Shown here one piece after another: positions 57,183 to 64,000 of a stretch of DNA of 64,000 nt. Within the stretch, counting starts at the first letter, position 1, and every line of letters begins with the position of its first letter. Source of the stretch: Lantana camara (Eukaryota; Streptophyta; Magnoliopsida; Lamiales; Verbenaceae); contig CM074856.1 in the NCBI GenBank assembly GCA_037501455.1, forward strand, positions 98,673,001 through 98,737,000, in the 5' to 3' direction. The position numbers and the translations under genes are program-made. The notes under the pieces were generated by a model. The model was not told where the DNA came from. It did not search any database and was given only the letters and a program-made list of their open reading frames with translations.

Positions 57183-59748
57183 TGTAACGCCCCGATTTTC
57201 ATTTATTAATATCTTATGTTCAAAATAATTTTATAAATTAAAATTTATAATACTTTCATGAAATTCATGTTAAACTTATAATTTATCTCATAACTTGAAA
57301 ATGTTTATTTCGTGAGATAATTACCGAAAATGATTTAATTGTCAACTTAGCCCTATATGTCCATTCTTTTAAACTTAGGGACCAAATTGCATGAAAACCT
57401 TTGAGGACTCAATTGATCACTTTCCAAACTTGATATCCTTAATTGCATATCTTAAATAACTCGGAGGGTTTAATTGCAAATATTACATATTTACCCAAAT
57501 ATCACGTTATATGCTTCCTTGATCAATTATCATCAAAATTCACCAACCTCTCCATCTTTCTTGCTCTCGGTTCTTCACGTAGAAAAGGGGGAGAAGAGAT
57601 TTCATCAAATCATCCAAGTTATTCAAGGAAATCCAAGCTTTTGAGCTCAAGCATCCATCATCATCTTCTCCATTCATTTCTTTACCTTCAAAAGCATGTA
57701 AGTGGATACATATGGTCTCTTGAGCATCTATGTAGGAGCTAGGGTTTGAGGATGGCATGCTAGATGAACTCCTTGTTGTATAAAGCATGATTAAATGATG
57801 ATATCTTGGATTATGGCATGATTAATTCATGAGATTCTTGGATAATTGGTATGAATGATCAAGTATGATCATGAGTGTGAAATCATGATTTCTTGATGAT
57901 CTTGTGTGTTTTGAGTGTTTAAGTGTTATGATATTATTTCTTGAACCTATATGCATCATATTTCCAGAAAAGCATGAATTGGTTGATTGAAAATGGATTT
58001 TTGGTTGCTTTGTTAGCCCTCCCCTGTTTTTCTCTGTTCTTCATATTTGCAGAAACAGGGAACGGCCGTTCCCAGCCTCAAGGCATTGTGGGAACGGGCG
58101 TTCCCACCTTTTCAAATGATTTAGGCAGCCGAGCATGGGAACGGCCGTTCCCATTTTGGCCTTGTGCCAGAAGGGCCGTTCCCAGCCCCCGTGCGTTTTA
58201 AAGGGGGAAAACGTTGGTGCGCTTTTGGGGTTATGGGAACGACCGTTCCCATTTTACAAAGGAGTCCGGAACGGTCGTTCCCACCTCGTTGACAGAATAA
58301 ATGTGACTGCATAAAATTACATTTTTAGCCCCTCGATCAACGACTTCTTTGACCCCGAATTGCTGTAATATGTGTTAATATGATGTGAAACAATATGTTA
58401 TCATACCACATTGCATTTTCGTGGTCATCTCGTTACATTTCCGCCGTTCGTCACATTTTGGGGCATTTTAGGTCATGTCTCATGTATAAGTGTCGTGTTT
58501 GCACAGGTCACGAGGGTAGGGACGAGGAGCAAGCCCCGTAGGTCGTGCCTACTTGTCTTTGTCGGTATAGGTGAGGTTTAATTGTTAGTTACATAGAACC
58601 TGTATACCCCTTATGTGATATTTTGGCCAAAATAGTATTTACGGTTATACTTTCTATAAATCATTGATCATTTCAAGCCAGGTTCAAGCAAGCAAGCAAG
58701 CAAGCAAGTCAGGTATTGTTTCATGCATGATTAGGCGAGTAGCATGACGGATACATTTGGGCCCGAGGGTAGTGACTGGAGCCAACCGGGAAAGCAAGGG
58801 CTGACGGGTAACTCTGGCGCTATCCTCACCACACTAGGGGTCACCCCTGAATCCACTAGGAGGTTAGTGGAGGAAGGAGCTCCGGGCTTAGGGATTCATG
58901 TACCCTCTGCTCAATGAGATTGGATGTTGGGGCCTTGCAATCCCTTCATCAAACCGGAGGGAAAAGGAGACTGGGGACGAGTCCGGCACCACGGATGCGC
59001 CTCGGGTTATTGCATGATTGTCATTTCATGAACGTGTTATATGAGTACACTATCGCACGATTGCACGATAAGTGAATTGCATGATCACCTATTGACTATT
59101 AAACAAGCAAGCATGTTCATGTTCATTGGGAGTAAGGTTGGAGACCGCCCTCACTCGCCGGGGCCATGTATTGATTGATTGCATGAAACGATCCAGTAAT
59201 TAATATTGATAGTTGTAATCTCGGGCGAGTTCTCTATTATTGTAAACGTATAATGTTTTAATTATAAAACCTTACCCGAGGTTATAACTTGCATGTGATT
59301 GCGCTAATATATATTTATGCCCCTCACTCAGCCTTCGGTAGACTGATACTTCACTTTCCATGTACTTGAGAGCCGGTCGTGCTAGGCGGGAGTCTGGTCC
59401 AGTCTTGCATTTTCACGAGTCTATCAGTGTACCATCATGGATATATTCTACTACTTCTCATGTCATGTCTATTGTTATCACATTTTGAATACTTGATCAT
59501 GTATAAGAGATGTTAATGCATTGATAATTAGTATGGTACCTATATGTATATATATGAATTATTGCTTCCGCTTTTAATTGGTGTGCATTGGTTTTGTATT
59601 GCTTTGGGGTTTAGTCCCGCCTGGCTCGTCTTTTCTTTTCTTTGTCACCCGTTCGCTATAGGTTAGTTCATGCACGGATTGTCCATTTCGTATGTGGATC
59701 GGCCTATAGTGCGGGGGTGTGGTACCTCCACGTGTCCGGGGTGCTACA
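57183..59748 (+). mobile_element. 3' LTR of the mini-Gag gypsy element
   Basis: 2566 bp. By eye it differs from the 5' LTR by about 20 substitutions and by an 8-bp expansion of the AAGC repeat near 58684. It ends GGGGTGCTACA and is followed by TGCAA and copia A2 pol. Confidence 0.9.
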
Positions 59749-62231
59749 TGCAACCTATGGGTTTGACCCCATCAGGCAAATCTACCAAGGTCCAAACTTG
59801 GTTGGAGTTCATGGAATCCATTTCGGATTTCATGGCTTCTATCCACTGTTCAGAGTCAGAATCTGAAAGTGCCTCCTCATATGTTAAAGGATCATTATCC
59901 TTTTGAGAGATTTCATGGAAGAATCCATACCATCTCTCCGGCTGTCTAGGAGTGCGTTCAGAACGCCTTAGAGGAGGATTTACATGTGTATCGAAATTCG
60001 TGATTGGTTGTAGTTGATCAGAGTGGGACGTTTCTTCAGTGGGTGACGTGGGGTCATTTTGTACTTCTTCTAATTCTATGATCTTGCCTTTCTTTTCTTT
60101 AAGGAACGGTTCCTCAAGAAAAGTGGCATTTCTGGAAACGAACACCTTTTGCTCAGATTGATCATAGAAGTAGTATCCTATGGATTCCTTAAGATAACCT
60201 ACAAAGTAGCATAAGTTAGAACGAGATTCTAACTTATCTCCCACTGTCCTCTTCACGTAAGCAGGACAACCCCAAATTCTTAAGTAAGAATAACTAGGGA
60301 TTTTACCATGCCACATTTCATAGGGCGTCTTGGGGACTGACTTAGAGGGAACTAGATTCAGAATCTTTGCTGCACTTTCTAGGGCATAACCCCAGAAAGA
60401 AGGTGGTAAGTCAGTGAAACTCATCATGGAACGAACCATATCAAGTAGGGTTCGATTCCTTCTCTCAGAAACTTCATTAAGCTGAGGAGTTCCCGGAGGA
60501 GTCCACTGAGAGATAATCCCATTATCTTTGAGATGACTAAGGAATTCTTCACTAAGATATTCGCCTCCTCGATCAGATCGAAGTGCTTTGATCTTGTGAC
60601 TAGTTTGGTTCTCAACCTCCTTTTGAAATTCTAAGAATTTCACAAAAGCTTCAGATTTATACTCCATTAAGTATACATAACCATACCGACTAAAGTCATC
60701 AGTAAAGGTTATGAAGTACTGATGATTGTTTCTAGTGCTTACGCTAAGCGGTCCACAAACATCAGTATGGATCAAATCCAAAACCTCAGTGGCACGTTCC
60801 ACAGTTCCTTTAAAAGGAACTTTGGACATCTTTCCTTTGAGACAGGATTCGCAAGAGGTCAACTCTTTGAGATCATTTTCAGAGAATGATCCTAAAGTGT
60901 TTATCTTGCTAATTCTGTTCTTGGAAATGTGTCCTAATCTAGCGTGCCATAAGGGAGCTGAAACTTTGTCATCTCTCTTACGCTTTGTTTCTCGTTGTAT
61001 ATTCATAATATTGATATTTTGAGTTAGGTAAAGTCCATTACTTAGAGTACCGATATGAACGGAAGAGTTGTTCCGTTTGATAAAATATTTACCATTCTTA
61101 ATATAAGTTTCATAACCTTCACAATCTAATATTGGAACTGAAATTATATTACGAATAATGCTCGGTACATAAAGGACTTTATTTAATACTAACTCAAAAC
61201 TACCTAAATCTAATCTAATTGTGCCTATAGCTCGAGCTTCATCGTTTGAGCCATCGCTGATCTTCAAGACACATTCTCTTTCTTTGAGTTGTTGGACTTC
61301 ACTTAGCATCTGTACATCATTACAGATATGAGTTCCACAACCGGTATCAAGTACCCAAGAACTAGAATTAATAGAAAGATTTACTTCAACGAGAAGATAC
61401 CTTTCTTTAGAGTAGCCTTGTACTCTGGGCAGTTTCTCCTCCAATATCCCGCTTTGCCACAATGGAAGCAAACATCCTCTTTCTGATCACGCTTCTTCTT
61501 TTGGGCCTTCCCCTTCGAAATGCCACCAGTGGGCCTAAGGGGTTTCTTCTTCTTCTTTTGGGCTTTCTTGCCCTTACCTTTAGAAGGCCCAGAAGAGGAA
61601 GATGGAGCATTCACCATCAAAACCTTATTGTCCTTCTTGATCGTGCTTTCAGCAGTCACAAGCTGACTAATCAGCTCAGCTACAGTAGCACCAGCATGAT
61701 TCATGTTGAAGTTAAGGACAAATGGGTTGAATGATGGTGGGAGCGAAGCTAGCAACAAATCCACTGAAAGCTCATCTTTCAGTGGCATGTCCATGGAAGC
61801 AAGTTTCTCAGTAAGGGCAAGAAACTTAAGTCCATATTCGTGGACACTTGAACCTTCCCTCATTCTCAAGTGGAACAATTCCTTTGAAGTGTTATATCTT
61901 GTAACACGTTCATGAGGGCGGTAAGTTGGTCTAAGTGGTCGTAAATCTCCCAAGCAAATTCCATGGCCTCATGTTGCCTTTGCAAGTCCGGAGACATGTT
62001 AGCCAACATAAGGCAACGGGCTTCGAGATTATCATCCTTCCACTTCTGAATCGCGTCCCGCTCGGCCCGAGTGGGAGTCTCCCCTTCGGGACTAGGCTCC
62101 CCTTCGAAGAGAACATAAGTTCTCTTCTCAGAATCTAAAATGATTTTTAGATTCCTCAGCCAATCAGAATAGTTGGGACCAGTCAACTTGTTTGACTCGA
62201 GGATCGATACAAGAGGGTTTTTGGTTGCCAT
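59749..62231 (-). pseudogene. Copia A2 gag-protease-integrase part, with two frameshifts
   Basis: Minus strand from ATG at 62231. The gag N-terminus is identical in form to copia A and frameshifts near 61920. The second gag frame runs to about 61385 and has the knuckle CFHCGKAGYWRRNC, with Tyr for the conserved His. A second frameshift lies near 61400. Protease (DTGCG) and integrase follow to the TGCAA insertion site, with HHCC complete (CESC), SDRGGEY and VSERRNRT, then the start of RT. It keeps several residues that copia A has lost, so the two copies carry different damage. Confidence 0.9.
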
Positions 62232-64000
62232 TTCAAAACACGTAGAGAATCACAGAATCTACGACCTAAATGGTAAAACAGAGAACTAGTGAGCATGCTG
62301 AATTATAACGATATACAAAAGATAAGGTCTTCAATCTAATGTAGCTCCCACTGTTTTTCAAAGATCTAGAATTCCCAAAGATCTAAGAGGAACACGTTTC
62401 CCAATGGGTACTAAGATCCTAGGCATTTTACCTCGAACCCACGACTCGCGGACATTCTAAGTAAGAACCCTAGGTAGGTACAACTTACCAATTCTAACAC
62501 CTTTAGAACTCTTAGTAATTGTTTTTGCATCACCTATCTTTCAATATGGACCCACGACTCGTGCGACATCCATAGTTACTTAGGCGTTAAGCTAGACCCA
62601 TCAATCATAAGATCATGACCAAAACTTAGTTCAAACGACCCACGACTCGCGGACATCGCCCTTGCTAAAATTGACCACGAAATATTGATCATTTAAAATG
62701 ATTAATTAGGTAACTAAGAACTAATAAGCTCCATTAGCTATCCCACGACTCGCGGACAATAACTAGCTTTACTTACTAAACTTAAAACCTATTGATGGAA
62801 TGCTAGGAATTTAATTCAAAATTTGCATATCGAATTAAACACCTATTTGTTCGAAATTAGCTTAATATTTAATGGGAATTTTCGAATCAGCCGGAGAGTT
62901 GTCCGGTTCGACCTCACCAACATATATGTTATCCAATTTTATTAGTCTTGATTAATGCAAGTACACTTAAATGCATATCAAACAAGCACATAAACAGATA
63001 ACATGTCCTAGCATGATACTAACATGTAATGATCATGGGTTCTACCTATCTTATGCGTGATATGTGGGAGCCACTCCACAATCACAAGTTCTAACATACA
63101 TGCCACATAAACAGTTTAAATCACATAAGGGAAAGCGGTAACAAAATACGAGCCCTATCTCTATTACATTTAACAATTGAGATTCCCCTCCCTAACATTT
63201 TGAGGGGTCTTCACTTATGGCCTCCTTGTTACTTGAATGTGGTCCATCTTACTCCATGGGTGCATTGTCTCCAAAATGAAAATAAAACCTCACCACCTAT
63301 CTCTACTCTCAAATTACAATAAAAAGAAAAAGATATAAAGTAATAAGGCTCAATCTTCATATTGGCCTTAGACAATTACACGGGGCATACCCCGGCCTCA
63401 AAAACAGTAATATGGAAAGCCACATAATAAATCACATAACAGTACGCACATAAGTGAGGCTCCAACCTCAATTGAAAAACGCAACTATAGGGCTCCAACC
63501 CCAATTTAAACCATCCATGTGCATAAATTAAAACCATACATAGATCTAAACCCATGATCACCTAACATGCTTTTGCAAGAATTTAAATTTAACCAATAAA
63601 TTAAAATTCTCGTTTCAAGTCCTAATGACTTAAAACACGACTTAGATGCAATTCTTGTTCAAGAGCCTTTTCAATAAAACCCGAAAAAACAATAAACCAA
63701 TAAAATTCCAATTAATTTCCAAAATTAATAATTTTATTCTTTCATTATTTTCAGAAAATAAAATTCATAATTTTCCCAAAATCCAAATCGCTTTAATTTC
63801 TCAAAAATCCCAATTTAATCAAAATTTTAAAATAATTTTATTTTAGCAAAACTGATTTTAAAAGATAAAATTAAAATAAAATTAAATCGGGATTTTAAGG
63901 ACCGAAAACACGAAAAACACGAAACACGAAAACGAGCCCAAAAAGGGCCCAGCCGCGTGAGACACCGCCGCGCAGCAGCGCGCGCGGACGCGCGCCAGCA
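62232..64000 (-). mobile_element. Leader of copia A2 with four hairpin motifs
   Basis: Homologous to 14814-16984 of copia A in opposite orientation. It carries four copies of the CCGCGAGTCGTGGG-type inverted repeat at about 62438-62452, 62551-62565, 62639-62652 and 62742-62756, and the beginning of a GC-rich block at 63945-64000 (CGCGCGCGGACGCGCG) where the window ends. There is no gene in it. Confidence 0.8.

Larger units (their letters stand above)
51151..59748 (+). mobile_element. Young non-autonomous gypsy element with mini-Gag
   Basis: 8.6 kb, LTRs 51151-53709 and 57183-59748, with target duplication TGCAA (51146-51150 and 59749-59753) inside copia A2 pol. The PBS and PPT are intact. 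The 3.47 kb internal region has only one recognisable gene, a reduced gag at its 3' end, and no protease, RT, RNase H or integrase. By eye the two LTRs differ at about 20 positions in 2.56 kb, making this the youngest dated insertion here. The structure resembles the published TR-GAG class, but with gag placed at the 3' side. Its LTRs share the gypsy 3' module with G1, G2 and G4. Confidence 0.9.
47740..64000 (-). mobile_element. Copia element A2 (minus strand), split by a gypsy insertion, open at the right edge
   Basis: Same family as copia A: 3' LTR 47740-49693, PPT 49694-49705, pol 49710-51150 and 59749 onward, gag start 62231, and leader to beyond 64000. The 5' LTR is outside the window. 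Left flank TCAAG (47735-47739) is the presumed target duplication. The element sits in the G4 leader and carries the mini-Gag gypsy at 51151-59748. Confidence 0.9.

Noticed and set aside
56966..57187. Repetitive ORF with RRGSL/ETGF units, at first sight a repeat protein
   Set aside because: The periodicity comes from the RNA-hairpin repeat. The stem complementarity explains the sequence better than a protein would.

Overview
The window looks like intergenic heterochromatin from a large plant (probably eudicot) nuclear genome. I found no host gene, rRNA or tRNA gene. Nearly every base belongs to nested transposons: Ty3/gypsy elements with a Tekay/Del-type chromodomain, Ty1/copia elements, one non-autonomous gypsy element with a reduced Gag, and one hAT-type DNA transposon. 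All visible primer-binding sites match the 3' end of initiator tRNA-Met (TGGTATCAGAGC). The species cannot be told from the sequence.

Layout. 1-10.1 kb: a decayed minus-strand, probably non-autonomous gypsy element (G1). Its 5' LTR is split by a 4.08 kb solo LTR (4798-8874, target duplication GGGAT). 10.1-12.4 kb: a 5'-truncated plus-strand gypsy LTR and a scrap of another minus LTR. 12.4-28.0 kb: a degenerate copia element (B; LTR about 12426-12648 and 22834-24155, internal 24156-27989). Its LTR is split by a complete copia element (A; 12649-22833, target duplication GGTTA) with an uninterrupted 1306-codon polyprotein. 28.0-35.8 kb: a plus-strand Tekay-type gypsy (G2) with a truncated 5' LTR and many stop codons. 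35.8-37.5 kb: part of an older minus gypsy LTR (G3). 37.5-47.7 kb: a minus Tekay-type gypsy (G4), its gag interrupted by a 2.56 kb hAT-like element (44691-47251, 8-bp duplication GTAGTGAT). 47.7-64.0 kb: a second, minus-strand copy of copia A (A2), inserted in the G4 leader and itself split by a young 8.6 kb gypsy element with a mini-Gag (51151-59748, duplication TGCAA).

How the pieces work together: autonomous families (copia A/A2, gypsy G2/G4) encode Gag, protease, integrase, RT and RNase H, but every copy here is damaged. Copia A keeps an open frame yet carries Asn for Asp at two catalytic positions and Tyr for Cys in the integrase zinc finger. The mini-Gag element has no pol and must depend on enzymes from another gypsy element.

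The most interesting signal is non-coding. Elements of several lineages carry arrays of short inverted repeats, mostly in the likely leader or LTR RNA. Arm sequences differ between lineages, and in one array between neighbouring units, while the pairing is kept. Gypsy LTRs of several families also share a long-range pair (GCTAGGCGG and CCGCCTAGC, about 235-315 nt apart) in which changes are absorbed by G-U wobble. I know of no description of this as a general feature, and it is the best candidate for something new.
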